From the NCBI GenBank assembly GCA_947627765.1, contig CANQXA010000001.1, positions 59,088-123,087 of the forward strand: a stretch of DNA of 64,000 bases, read 5' to 3'. This document shows, piece by piece, positions 48,696-57,681 of this stretch (positions are counted from its first letter, which is position 1; each line of letters opens with the position of its first letter). The translations under genes were made by a program, and so were the position numbers. The notes below the pieces were generated by a model. The model was not told the DNA's origin. It saw nothing but the letters and a program-made list of their open reading frames with translations, and did no database searches. The stretch comes from an uncultured Clostridia bacterium. GTDB lineage: Bacteria > Bacillota > Clostridia > Christensenellales > Borkfalkiaceae.

Positions 48696-49151
48696 TCAAT
48701 CCTTGAGGATCGTTTCGAGCTTGCCGCACACGGTGTGCGCGTCGGCAGGCGTTTCGCAGACGATGAGGACGTTGTCGTCCCCCGAGATCGTGCCGACGAT
48801 CTCGCTGTATGCAAGACGGTCGATCACCACGCCCGCATTGGAACCGTTTCCGTTGAGGGTCTTGATCACGATCAGATTGCCGACGGGGGTGATCTTCTCT
48901 ACGCAGGTCGAGAACAGGAGTTGCATCTTGTCGGAGATACCGCTTTCGCTCTCGTTGACCGAGGCATAGCGGAAGCGCTTCTTATTCCCCTTTACCTTGA
49001 AGAGATGAAGCTCTTTGATGTCCCGCGAGACGGTCGCCTGTGTGACGGAGAAGTTGCACGCCGCAAGTTCTTCGCAAAGCTCGTCCTGCGTTTCGACTTC
49101 CTTCTCAGAAATAATTTCCAATATTTTATTATGCCGTGCGTTCCTTAACAT
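48696..49151 (-). CDS. argR: arginine repressor ArgR
   Basis: ILEIISEKEVETQDELCEELAACNFSVTQATVSRDIKEL..SNAGVVIDRL..VGTISGDDNVLIVC. Confidence 0.94.
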   Translation of the reverse strand: MLRNARHNKILEIISEKEVETQDELCEELAACNFSVTQATVSRDIKELHLFKVKGNKKRFRYASVNESESGISDKMQLLFSTCVEKITPVGNLIVIKTLNGNGSNAGVVIDRLAYSEIVGTISGDDNVLIVCETPADAHTVCGKLETILKD

Positions 49152-49169
49152 AAATTCACCATGATCCTT

Positions 49170-49190
49170 TTCATATACCGTATATATTCA
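49170..49190. promoter_or_regulatory. ARG-box-like palindrome upstream of argR
   Basis: TTCATATACCGTATATATTCA with ATATAC-C-GTATAT core. Confidence 0.35.
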
Positions 49191-49979
49191 GTTGATTTTT
49201 CCGGCCAAACGGCCGAAAAATGCGTGTCTGTCCCGCGTGAGGAAGACCGCGCTCCGAAGCGCTTTCTTGACCTTGACGGGATCGCTTGCGGTTACTTCTC
49301 CCAAAAATACGCCGTCGCCGTACGCCATCAGCACGTCGTTTGCCGCGACCTTCAACGTGAGCTCGTCGCCGTCCGAATAGACGATCGGCCTGCTTCTCAG
49401 CGAGAACGCGCAGATCGGCGTAAGCAGAAAGACGCTGCAATCGGGCGTCAGAATGCTCCCTCCCGCGGAGAGGGAATAAGCGGTCGAGCCCGTGGGCGTC
49501 GCGACGATCAGACCGTCCGCCGCAAAAACGCCCGCCTCGCGCCCGTTTAGGGCGACGGAAACCGATTCTACGCGGTTGGAACGGCCCGGAGAGACCTCTC
49601 GCAGGAGAGCAAGTTCGTTGAGACAGATGTGGGAACTTCCGCCGAAAGAGATCTCGAGCATGGAGCGGGAAAGCGCCTGACAGCTCTCATCCGTCAGAAG
49701 TTTTGCGGCTTGTTCCGTCTCGTTGCGCTCGAATTCGGTGAGGAATCCGAGGTGTCCGCAGTTGATCCCGACGAGCGGGATCCCGAGTTCCGCACTCCGT
49801 TTTGCCGCGCGCAACACCGTGCCGTCCCCTCCAAGTACGGCGATCCGGTCTACGTCTCCGATTTCGGTTTCCTCCGAAAACAGGGAGACGGAAGCGCCCG
49901 CACGCTCCAGATAGGCTTTCAAAGAGGCGACTTCGTCGGCGCCGGCTTGCCGCCCATTGTGAAAGATCCCGATTTTCAT
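49188..49979 (-). CDS. nadK: NAD kinase
   Basis: MKIGIFHNGRQ, VLGGDGTVLRAA, GINCGHLGFLTE, TGSTAYSLSAGGSIL. Confidence 0.95.
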   Translation of the reverse strand: MKIGIFHNGRQAGADEVASLKAYLERAGASVSLFSEETEIGDVDRIAVLGGDGTVLRAAKRSAELGIPLVGINCGHLGFLTEFERNETEQAAKLLTDESCQALSRSMLEISFGGSSHICLNELALLREVSPGRSNRVESVSVALNGREAGVFAADGLIVATPTGSTAYSLSAGGSILTPDCSVFLLTPICAFSLRSRPIVYSDGDELTLKVAANDVLMAYGDGVFLGEVTASDPVKVKKALRSAVFLTRDRHAFFGRLAGKIN

Positions 49980-50032
49980 ACAGTCATTATACACCAATGA
50001 TTGGATAATTGCAAGTATTTTTGCATAAAATC

Positions 50033-50791
50033 TCAAAAAATTTTTTTCGCACGCATCAAAAGATCCTCCTTCGGAAGAGGGACGCCCCCCTTTCGCAGAA
50101 GGATCATGTACTCGATATTTTTTTTGGGAAAGAGCGGCGCGTTGACGATTCCGCACGGCGCGAGCCCGAGCCCCGTGCAAAAGTCGTAAAAGCCCGAAAT
50201 CAACGCCGCATGGCGGTTTTGCGGGAGGATCCCGCTCTTTCCGAGCACATTTTTGCCGCATTCGAACTGCGGCTTAAAAAGGACAAAGGCCCGTCCTTCG
50301 GGCGGAAGGATCTTCTCCACCGCAGGCAGGACAAGCCGCAACGAGATAAAACTGAGGTCGGATACGACGTCGTCGAGCCCGTACGGAAAGTGCGCGGGCG
50401 TCAGGGTGCGAGCATTCGTTTTATCAAGAATATATACACGGGGATCGGAGGCAACGGCGGGCGCGAGCAAACTCTCGCCGACGTCTACACAGTACACCCT
50501 CGACGCGCCGCGGCGGAGCAGGCAATCGGTGAAGCCGCCCGTGCTCGCACCGAGGTCGGCGATGCGCTTCCCCTCTACGCTTTCGCCGAATACGGACAGC
50601 GCGCGCTCGAGCTTTCTGCCTCCGTTCGAGACGAAATCGTCGTCTTCGAGTACGGTAAAGAGTTCCCCGTCGCCGACTTCGTCGCTCGGCGAAAGGACTT
50701 TGTCCCCGCGGAGAACGCGCCCCGCCTCCAACGCCTCTTTCGCCTTGGTGCGCGAGCCGAAACGCGCCGAAAAGTACTTATCCGCGCGCAT
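50033..50791 (-). CDS. tlyA: TlyA family rRNA (cytidine-2'-O)-methyltransferase/hemolysin A
   Basis: S4 domain start MRADKYFSARFGSRTKAKEALEAGRV; IADLGASTGGFTDCLLRRGA. Confidence 0.92.
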   Translation of the reverse strand: MRADKYFSARFGSRTKAKEALEAGRVLRGDKVLSPSDEVGDGELFTVLEDDDFVSNGGRKLERALSVFGESVEGKRIADLGASTGGFTDCLLRRGASRVYCVDVGESLLAPAVASDPRVYILDKTNARTLTPAHFPYGLDDVVSDLSFISLRLVLPAVEKILPPEGRAFVLFKPQFECGKNVLGKSGILPQNRHAALISGFYDFCTGLGLAPCGIVNAPLFPKKNIEYMILLRKGGVPLPKEDLLMRAKKIF

Positions 50792-52481
50792 AGAGTTCCT
50801 CGATAAGGGCGTAGATCTTTTCGGGATCCAGCCCGTATTTGACCGCAAGGGAAGCGGGTTCGCCGTGCGGAATGAAGACGTCTCCGAAGCCGAAACTATG
50901 TACGTTACAGTCCGTTCCGCGGAGCGCCCGCGCGACCGCGTCCCCGAAGCCGCCCGCAAGGACGTTGTCCTCGAGGGTCACGACCTGTTTTTGTTCCAGC
51001 GAGGCGAGGAATTTTTCGTCGAGCGGTTTGACGAACCGCGCGTTTACGAGCGTAAAGTCCATTCCGTGCGCCCGCGCACGTTTTAAGAGATGTTGCGCAA
51101 GGTCCAAACAACGTTCCCCCGCCGCAAGCATTACTATGTCTGACGTAGTACTTCGCAAAAGCTCCCATTCGCCCATTGCGAAGGGCTTGCACATCCCCTG
51201 CGTGCCCGCCTTTGGATAGCGGATCGCAAGCGGCGCGCCGAAGTCCGCGCTCATCCGAAGCATCGCGCGCAGTTCGGCGATGTTTGCGGGCACGGCGATC
51301 GTGAGGTTGGGGATCAGGGAGAGATAGGAAAGGTCGAATATCCCTTGGTGGGTCTCCCCGTCGGCGCCTACGATCCCCGCACGGTCAATACAGAACGTGA
51401 CGGGCAGATTTTGTCCGCAGACGTCGTGGATCACTTCGTCGAAGGCGCGCTGTAAAAAGGTCGAATAGATGGCGTAGTACGGGCGCATCCCTTCGGCCGC
51501 CAGCGCCGCGGCGAGTACCGATGCGTGCTCCTCGCAGATCCCGACGTCGAACGACCGCTCGGGAAAGGCGCGGAAGAAGGGACGGAGCCCCAAGCTGTCC
51601 GTCATTGCCGCGGTGATCGCGACGATACGGCTGTCCTTTTCGGCGAGAGCGGTGAGTTCTTCGCCGAGCGCGGTGGAATATTCCTCCCGCGGTACGGGCT
51701 TCGGGCTCAGGCCGTGCGTCTCCGCGGGCGCATTTTCCGCAAAGGGATAGCCGCGCCCCTTTTTCGTGACGACGTGCAAAAGCACGGTTTTTTCCTTGAT
51801 ACGCTCTTTTGCGCGCTCGAGGGCGGGCAGAAGGGAGGAAAAGTCGTTCCCGTCCGCGATCCCGATGTATTCCAAGCCGAATTTTTCAAAGAGACGGACG
51901 TTCTCCGCAGAATGTTTTAATCCGTCGAGAATTTCCTGCGTACCCCCCACCGTCGGAGAGATGGACATCCCGTTGTCGTTGAGAATGATGAGGATGGGGC
52001 TGTTGAGGAGGCTGACGCTGTTGAGCGCTTCGAAGATGAGCCCGTTTTGGAAAGATCCGTCGCCGACGAGCGCGATGACCGAAAAATCCTCCCCTTTGAG
52101 ATCGCGCGCCTTGGCGATCCCGAGCGCCGCCGATACCGCCGTTCCAGCGTGCCCCGTTTCATAGCAGTCGTACGGGCTCTCCGCGCGTTTGGGAAAGCCC
52201 GAAAGTCCGCCCTCTTTGCGGAGCGTGTGGAAGAGTTTCGCCCGTCCCGAGAGCAATTTATGGGGATAGCATTGGTGCCCCACGTCGAATACGATCTTAT
52301 CCTTGGGGAAATCAAAGACGCGGTGAAGCGCGATCGTCAGCTCCACGATCCCGAGATTGGACGAGAGATGCCCGCCGCATGAAGAAACGGTACGGAAGAT
52401 CTCCTCCCGCATCTCACCCGCCAGCAGGTTCAGTTGTTCCGTCGAGGCGCTCTTGACCTCGCTCGGCATTACGTTTCTCAT
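50778..52481 (-). CDS. dxs: 1-deoxy-D-xylulose-5-phosphate synthase
   Basis: HLSSNLGIVELTIALHRVF, FDVGHQCYPHKLLSGR, ALVGDGSFQNGLIFEALN, DRAGIVGADGETHQGIFDLSYL. Confidence 0.95.
   Translation of the reverse strand: MRNVMPSEVKSASTEQLNLLAGEMREEIFRTVSSCGGHLSSNLGIVELTIALHRVFDFPKDKIVFDVGHQCYPHKLLSGRAKLFHTLRKEGGLSGFPKRAESPYDCYETGHAGTAVSAALGIAKARDLKGEDFSVIALVGDGSFQNGLIFEALNSVSLLNSPILIILNDNGMSISPTVGGTQEILDGLKHSAENVRLFEKFGLEYIGIADGNDFSSLLPALERAKERIKEKTVLLHVVTKKGRGYPFAENAPAETHGLSPKPVPREEYSTALGEELTALAEKDSRIVAITAAMTDSLGLRPFFRAFPERSFDVGICEEHASVLAAALAAEGMRPYYAIYSTFLQRAFDEVIHDVCGQNLPVTFCIDRAGIVGADGETHQGIFDLSYLSLIPNLTIAVPANIAELRAMLRMSADFGAPLAIRYPKAGTQGMCKPFAMGEWELLRSTTSDIVMLAAGERCLDLAQHLLKRARAHGMDFTLVNARFVKPLDEKFLASLEQKQVVTLEDNVLAGGFGDAVARALRGTDCNVHSFGFGDVFIPHGEPASLAVKYGLDPEKIYALIEELYARG
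51130..51160 (-). repeat. repeat family A, copy 6 (inside dxs)
   Basis: On minus strand TTTTGCGAAGTACTACGTCAGACATAGTAAT; translated L-R-S-T-T-S-D-I-V. Confidence 0.75.
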
Positions 52482-52493
52482 ATCGTTCCGATT

Positions 52494-53354
52494 TCAGCCC
52501 TTGCGCGTCGCGACGAGCGCGGTGACTTCCGCGAGAAATTCGCTCCCGGGGACGGCGCAAAGCTCCGCAAGACATTCGGCCTCATACTTCTTTGCCAATT
52601 CCTTGGCGCCCGCCCTGCCGTAAACGCTTACCGCGGTGAGTTTTTCTTCGGCGGCGTCCTTTCCCGGGGTCTTTCCCATATCGATCCCCTCTTCGTCGAG
52701 AAGATCGTCGGTGACCTGAAAGAGCATTCCGAGACTTTCCCCGAAGCGGGACAGCGGCTCTTCGTACTTTTCCGCGAGGGCGGCAGCCATACGGACGGGC
52801 GCGGCGATCATCTGCGCGGTCTTGTTGCGGTGGATGAAGGCAAGTGCTTCGCCGTCCCCCTTCCGCCGCTCGTAGAATAGGTCGGCGGATTGCCCCGCGA
52901 CCATCCCTTTGATCCCCGCCGCTTCCGAGAGAATGCGCGCGGCGGTACGGTGCCGCTCATCCTTTCCGCATTCCCCGATAAGCAGGCCGAAGGCATAAGA
53001 GAGCAAGCCGTCGCCCGCGAGAATGGCGTTCGCTTCGCCGAACATCTTGTGGTTGGAGAGCCTTCCGCGGCGGTAATCGTCGTTATCCATGGCGGGAAGA
53101 TCGTCGTGGATGAGGGAATATGTATGGATACATTCGATGGCGAGCGCGAGATTTGTCTCCCCTTCGTAGGGACAGCCGAGGAGATCGAGCGTCCCGAGCA
53201 GGAGGACGGGACGGATGCGCTTTCCGCCCGAGAGCAGGGAATAGCGCATACTCTCCGCAAGGACGGGCGGTTTCAAATCCCATGCGGCGCACATTTCGGA
53301 GAGCGCGCGCTCGAAATAGGCGCGGAACAGTTCGTAGCGTACTTGAAAATTCAT
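52494..53354 (-). CDS. ispA: polyprenyl (geranylgeranyl/farnesyl) diphosphate synthase
   Basis: SLIHDDLPAMDNDDYRRGRLSNHKMFGEANAILAGDGLL; FQVTDDLLDEEG. Confidence 0.94.
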   Translation of the reverse strand: MNFQVRYELFRAYFERALSEMCAAWDLKPPVLAESMRYSLLSGGKRIRPVLLLGTLDLLGCPYEGETNLALAIECIHTYSLIHDDLPAMDNDDYRRGRLSNHKMFGEANAILAGDGLLSYAFGLLIGECGKDERHRTAARILSEAAGIKGMVAGQSADLFYERRKGDGEALAFIHRNKTAQMIAAPVRMAAALAEKYEEPLSRFGESLGMLFQVTDDLLDEEGIDMGKTPGKDAAEEKLTAVSVYGRAGAKELAKKYEAECLAELCAVPGSEFLAEVTALVATRKG

Positions 53355-54193
53355 AGACAGCGCTCCGCCGCGTCCATCGTATTTCTTAAAAGCATGGCGA
53401 CGGTCATGGGTCCCACCCCGCCGGGCACGGGAGTGATGAGGGAGGCCTTGGGCGCGACTTCGCCGAACGCAACGTCCCCCACGATCTTCCCTTCCGTGCG
53501 GTTGATCCCGACGTCTATGACCACGGCGCCCTCTTTGACCATGTCGGCGGTCACAAAAGCGGGTTTTCCGACCGCGGAGACGAGGATATCCGCCTCTCGG
53601 CAAATTGCGGCAAGCCCGCGGGTGCGGGAATGGCATACGGTCACCGTAGCGTCGGCGTTCAGAAGGAGAAGCGCCATCGGCTTGCCGACGATATTGCTTC
53701 TTCCGATGACGACGGCGTGCTTTCCCGAGGGATCGACGCCGCTCCGTTTGAGAAGTTCCATCACGCCGAGGGGGGTACAGGCGACAGCCGCCCGCTCTCC
53801 GCGCGCCAAACGCCCGATATTTTCCGCGGAAAATCCGTCTACATCCTTGGAGACGGGGATCTTCGCGAGCAATTTTTCTTCCTTCAAATGGGCGGGTAGC
53901 GGGAGCTGTACGAGGATGCCGTGCACATCGGCGGACGCGGCGAGGCGTCCAATCAATTCTTCCGCCTCCTCTTCCGCCGTATCTTCGGGCAGACGGTAAC
54001 AGAACGAACGGATCCCCGCCTCTTCGCACGCGTTGATCTTATTGCGGACGTAGACGGAAGACGCAGGGTCCGATCCGATGAGGACGACGGCGAGGCCGGG
54101 TTTTTTCCCGCTTGCGGCCTCAAATGCGGCGGCGCGGAGCTTGACTTCGCTCCGCACCTCTGCCGCGATCGCTTTTCCGTCGATGAGTTTCAT
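53351..54193 (-). CDS. folD: bifunctional methylenetetrahydrofolate dehydrogenase/cyclohydrolase FolD
   Basis: ILVQLPLPAHLKEEKLL, KDVDGFSAENIGRL, VVIGRSNIVGKPMALLLL, PVPGGVGPMTVAML. Confidence 0.96.
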   Translation of the reverse strand: MKLIDGKAIAAEVRSEVKLRAAAFEAASGKKPGLAVVLIGSDPASSVYVRNKINACEEAGIRSFCYRLPEDTAEEEAEELIGRLAASADVHGILVQLPLPAHLKEEKLLAKIPVSKDVDGFSAENIGRLARGERAAVACTPLGVMELLKRSGVDPSGKHAVVIGRSNIVGKPMALLLLNADATVTVCHSRTRGLAAICREADILVSAVGKPAFVTADMVKEGAVVIDVGINRTEGKIVGDVAFGEVAPKASLITPVPGGVGPMTVAMLLRNTMDAAERCL

Positions 54194-54582
54194 TGGTTGA
54201 TGATCCCCCCGAGAACGCCGTTGACGAAATCGGCGGATTTTTCGGTAGAATAGACGCGTGCGAGCGCCGCGGCTTCGCTTGCCGAGACCACGGGCGGGAT
54301 GTCGTCGAAATATTTGATCTCCGCGAGCGCGATGAGCAGGATCGCGCGGTCGGCGGGATAGACGCGGTAATCGGCAAACCGCGTGATCTTATCCGAAAGG
54401 ATGGCGGTCAGTTCGTCGTAGTGTTCTTCGCATACGGCAATCAGCCGCTCGGAAAATTCTTTCTCGCCGTCGGTGAGGTTGGCTTTTCGGTAGAGCCCCG
54501 TGCGTCCGGCCTTGGGAAGTTCGCCGCCCAACATCTTTGCGAACACCGCCTTAAACGCCGCTTCTCTTGCGTCGCTTCTCAT
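54190..54582 (-). CDS. nusB: transcription antitermination factor NusB
   Basis: REAAFKAVFAKM; ILLIALAEIKYFDDIPPVVSASEAAALARVYSTEKSADFVNGVLGGI. Confidence 0.92.
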   Translation of the reverse strand: MRSDAREAAFKAVFAKMLGGELPKAGRTGLYRKANLTDGEKEFSERLIAVCEEHYDELTAILSDKITRFADYRVYPADRAILLIALAEIKYFDDIPPVVSASEAAALARVYSTEKSADFVNGVLGGIINQ

Positions 54583-54637
54583 GGATTCTCCTTATGATAC
54601 AAGTTTCTCCCCTCCCCAAAACGGGGAAGGGAGCTCG

Positions 54638-55009
54638 TCAGTTCTTTTTATCGTCAGCGTCTTCCGCGGGATCGGGGGCAGCGGCGGGCGCCTCCGGGAA
54701 GATCACGCTCTGCACATGGACGTCTACCTTGGCGATCTTGTACTTCGTCATGGATTCGACCATCTGCTTGATCGTCTGTTGGATCCGGTAGGCGAGCTCC
54801 GGCACGCTGTATCCGTAATGCGCGATCACGGAAATATCGACGAAGACGCCCTCTTTTTCGAAGCTGATCTTGATGCCCTTGCTCTTGGAAGGGATGAGCT
54901 CGATGCCCTCCGTCTCCTGCAAACTCAGCACGACGATGCCGCTTACGATATCCGAATTATAGGTAATTTTCCCTTTTTGCCCGTTGGGATTGTATTGAAT
55001 GCTTGCCAT
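54638..55009 (-). CDS. Asp23/Gls24 family envelope stress protein
   Basis: GKITYNSDIVSGIVVLSLQETEGIEL..VDISVIAHYGYSVPELAYRIQQTIKQMVE. Confidence 0.9.
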   Translation of the reverse strand: MASIQYNPNGQKGKITYNSDIVSGIVVLSLQETEGIELIPSKSKGIKISFEKEGVFVDISVIAHYGYSVPELAYRIQQTIKQMVESMTKYKIAKVDVHVQSVIFPEAPAAAPDPAEDADDKKN

Positions 55010-55142
55010 GGCGATCACTCCTTGGCATTCATTATAGCATATCCGCGGGGATTCATGCAACCACCTTTGCCAAAAATTTTCCGATTCCCGAAAAATTCTC
55101 GTTCAAATTCCCTTCCGTACGCCTATTTTGGGCGGAAGATCC

Positions 55143-55631
55143 TCAGCTCTCGGCGTAAACGGGCATAATGATGATGTTGCCGTTGCGGATGTTGTGCTCC
55201 ACTTCGAGCGCGTAGAAGATCTTCGTGACCGTCTCCGCAGTCAGTTCGTTGGAATTGATAAAGATGTTGATGTTGTCGCGGTCCCCAATGGCGACGCCCG
55301 CGTCCGAAAATCCGAGCGCTTTGATGATGGATTCGAGCACGAGTTCGTCCTCCATCATTTCCACGAGCTCTTGCTTTCTCGCCACGGCCGCGGCATACTC
55401 CGCGGTATCCTGCCCGTAGGCGGAAATCACGCTGTCGAGCTGGACGAACTCTTCGCTCCGCTTGGAACTGCGTTCGGTGCGGAAGTTGGTGAAGTAGTTG
55501 ACCTGAACGCTCGCGCTACTTCCGACGGGATTGGTGTCCCTCGTGCCCGCAAGGACGAAGTTGAAGATTGCCGTCACCGCAAGGAGCAGGACGAGCGTGG
55601 ACATCAGTGCGATTTTCTTGGTGTTTGACAT
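55143..55631 (-). CDS. spoIIIAH: stage III sporulation protein AH
   Basis: Single TM, IIKALGFSDAGVAIGDRDNINIFINSNELTAETVTKI; terminal gene of spoIIIA operon. Confidence 0.9.
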   Translation of the reverse strand: MSNTKKIALMSTLVLLLAVTAIFNFVLAGTRDTNPVGSSASVQVNYFTNFRTERSSKRSEEFVQLDSVISAYGQDTAEYAAAVARKQELVEMMEDELVLESIIKALGFSDAGVAIGDRDNINIFINSNELTAETVTKIFYALEVEHNIRNGNIIIMPVYAES

Positions 55632-55661
55632 GGTTTTATCTCCTTCTTTCCAAAAATTTCC

Positions 55662-56042
55662 TTATGCCGCATAGACGAGGACGGCGCTCTTGGGAAGATT
55701 GAGCGCGCTCGCCGCGATCTCATTGAGGCGCATCCGTACGATGAGCCCGTCGGATCCTTCGAAGATCACCACGGCGCTCACCGCCTTTCCGTCCTCCTCG
55801 GTGATCATGACGGTCACCTTGCCCGCGCCCTCCACCTTCGAGAGCAGAGCGGCGAGCCTCGTCTCTTCGGAAGTGAGTTTGAACCCTTCCGCCGTCCCGC
55901 TCTTTTTGAAAAAGACGCGGTAACAGGCGAGAAGCAGGGCGAGGGCGAAGAGCAAAATCAGGATGATACGGACGGAGCGCCGCCCGAAAAATCGCTTGAT
56001 CCCGTCAAAAGAAATGGTCACAGCGATACCTCCACGGTGCAT
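55662..56042 (-). CDS. spoIIIAG: stage III sporulation protein AG
   Basis: TM plus ..RLAALLSKVEGAGKVTVMITEE..; operon position. Confidence 0.88.
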   Translation of the reverse strand: MHRGGIAVTISFDGIKRFFGRRSVRIILILLFALALLLACYRVFFKKSGTAEGFKLTSEETRLAALLSKVEGAGKVTVMITEEDGKAVSAVVIFEGSDGLIVRMRLNEIAASALNLPKSAVLVYAA

Positions 56043-56476
56043 CCGTACCGCTCTTTGAGTGCGGTCTCTACGCTTGTCAAAATATGTATACGCTCGTCCT
56101 CCCCGATTATTCCGGGAAGTGTGAGGATCGCGGAAATTTTTTGCAGCGGGAAGTAAGCGGAGGTGGCGCGCTCTGCGTCGATTTGGGCGGTAAGCGCAAA
56201 TTCGTCCCGTAAATAGGCGGCAATCTCGGCTTCATCCCGCTTCTCGAGCATTTGTGCGCACGAAGCGAGATAGGCGTCGTCCGTGGGAAGTTCGCGTTCC
56301 GCAAAGACGGGCTTCCCCCCGCCTACCCAACGGATCACGGGCGCGATCATAATGACAAGCAGAAAGAGACGGGTCGTTCCCTTGATGAATCTTCCCATCT
56401 TCCCGTTCGGCGCGATCACGGTGACGACGGCGGCGATCAGAACGACGCCCGCAATGCTCAAAATATACGCTTTCAT
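56018..56476 (-). CDS. spoIIIAF: stage III sporulation protein AF
   Basis: Two N-terminal TMs, operon position. Confidence 0.85.
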   Translation of the reverse strand: MKAYILSIAGVVLIAAVVTVIAPNGKMGRFIKGTTRLFLLVIMIAPVIRWVGGGKPVFAERELPTDDAYLASCAQMLEKRDEAEIAAYLRDEFALTAQIDAERATSAYFPLQKISAILTLPGIIGEDERIHILTSVETALKERYGCTVEVSL

Positions 56477-57681
56477 CAGAATATCGCCCCCGTGGAACAG
56501 ATGAGAAGGATCAGCGTCAAAAAGTAGAGGAAGGCAAACAGGACGATCCCCGCGAGAAAGTACCCGCTGTCCTTGGCGAGGGCGGATAAAAATCCTGAGA
56601 TTTTCCCGCCCACGGGTTCCGTCGCCGCGGCGGAGATCCGCAAAAAGAGCTGGAATGCCGCAAAGAGCAGGACGGGCCGGAGGAGTGTCCCCGCGAGCAG
56701 GAACAGCGAAAAGGAACCGAGCGCGTTTTTGATGAGCGCACTGCCCGCAAGTACGAGATCCACGCCGCCCGAGAGGAATCCTCCCACGATGGGGACCGAT
56801 CCCGAGATGACATATTTCATCGCGCGGAGGGAAAGTCCGTCATACTGCGCCGCGGCGATGCCCTGCACGGTCAAAAAGAGGCTGAAAATGCCGAGCGTCA
56901 GCCCGATCAGCCACTTGGAGACGCTCTTGAAGAGCTCGGCAAGCCGCTCGGTCCGCACAGTTTCGGTGAGATTGCCCACGAAGGCGAGCACGATCACGAT
57001 GATCGCGGAGGGCAAGACGACTGCGGTAAAAAGTTCCCCTACGGCGCTGCTCATGAACGCGACGGCGGGGCGGAAGATCCCCGCGGAGACCGTTCCCCCG
57101 CTCGCCGCCATCAGCGTAAGCAGAATGGGATAGACGAGCTCCATCTGCTTCTTCATTCCCGTGATCGCGTCGAACCCCGATTTCAGCACGCCGAGCAGGA
57201 CTGATAGGACGACGGCGCCCACGCAAATGTAGGATACGAAATGTATTATGTCTGACGTAGTACTCTGCAAAAAGCTGTTTTTTACCGAATTCAAGATGCC
57301 GCACAAGAGCGCGACCGCCAAAATGACGGCAAATGCGGGGAGCATCGCCCTCCCCTCTTCCCAGACGAGCGCGAGCACCGATTGGAACAAATTTCCGTAG
57401 TCGAGAGCGAAATCTCCCGTCACGACGCTCAGCAGTTTGTCTTTGAGGGAGATCCCTCCGAACTCTTTGAGCGAGTCGAGATAGCTTTGCAGTCCTTCGG
57501 TATGCAGGGAGGCGAGAAGTTCTTCGACCGCCTTTTGCAGTTCTTCGATCGCCGCCTCTTCCTCGGCGCTCAAAGCGCGCGCGGCCGCTTCTTTCCGCGC
57601 GGGAAGAAGGCAAACGATGAGCAGAAGGAGCACGACCGCGATGAGGATCTTTTTTGCCCGTCCAAGCGATGAGGCTCTCAT
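56476..57681 (-). CDS. spoIIIAE: stage III sporulation protein AE
   Basis: Multispanning; GSVPIVGGFLSGGVDLVLAGSALIKNALG. Confidence 0.92.
   Translation of the reverse strand: MRASSLGRAKKILIAVVLLLLIVCLLPARKEAAARALSAEEEAAIEELQKAVEELLASLHTEGLQSYLDSLKEFGGISLKDKLLSVVTGDFALDYGNLFQSVLALVWEEGRAMLPAFAVILAVALLCGILNSVKNSFLQSTTSDIIHFVSYICVGAVVLSVLLGVLKSGFDAITGMKKQMELVYPILLTLMAASGGTVSAGIFRPAVAFMSSAVGELFTAVVLPSAIIVIVLAFVGNLTETVRTERLAELFKSVSKWLIGLTLGIFSLFLTVQGIAAAQYDGLSLRAMKYVISGSVPIVGGFLSGGVDLVLAGSALIKNALGSFSLFLLAGTLLRPVLLFAAFQLFLRISAAATEPVGGKISGFLSALAKDSGYFLAGIVLFAFLYFLTLILLICSTGAIF
57242..57273 (-). repeat. repeat family A, copy 7 (inside spoIIIAE)
   Basis: On minus strand TTTTTGCAGAGTACTACGTCAGACATAATACA; translated L-Q-S-T-T-S-D-I-I-H. 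Confidence 0.75.

Noticed and set aside
49188-50261. Extended 357-aa NadK ORF and 511-aa IspA ORF in the ORF track
   Set aside because: N-terminal extensions run antisense-like through neighbouring genes; real starts with RBS are at 49979 and 53354.
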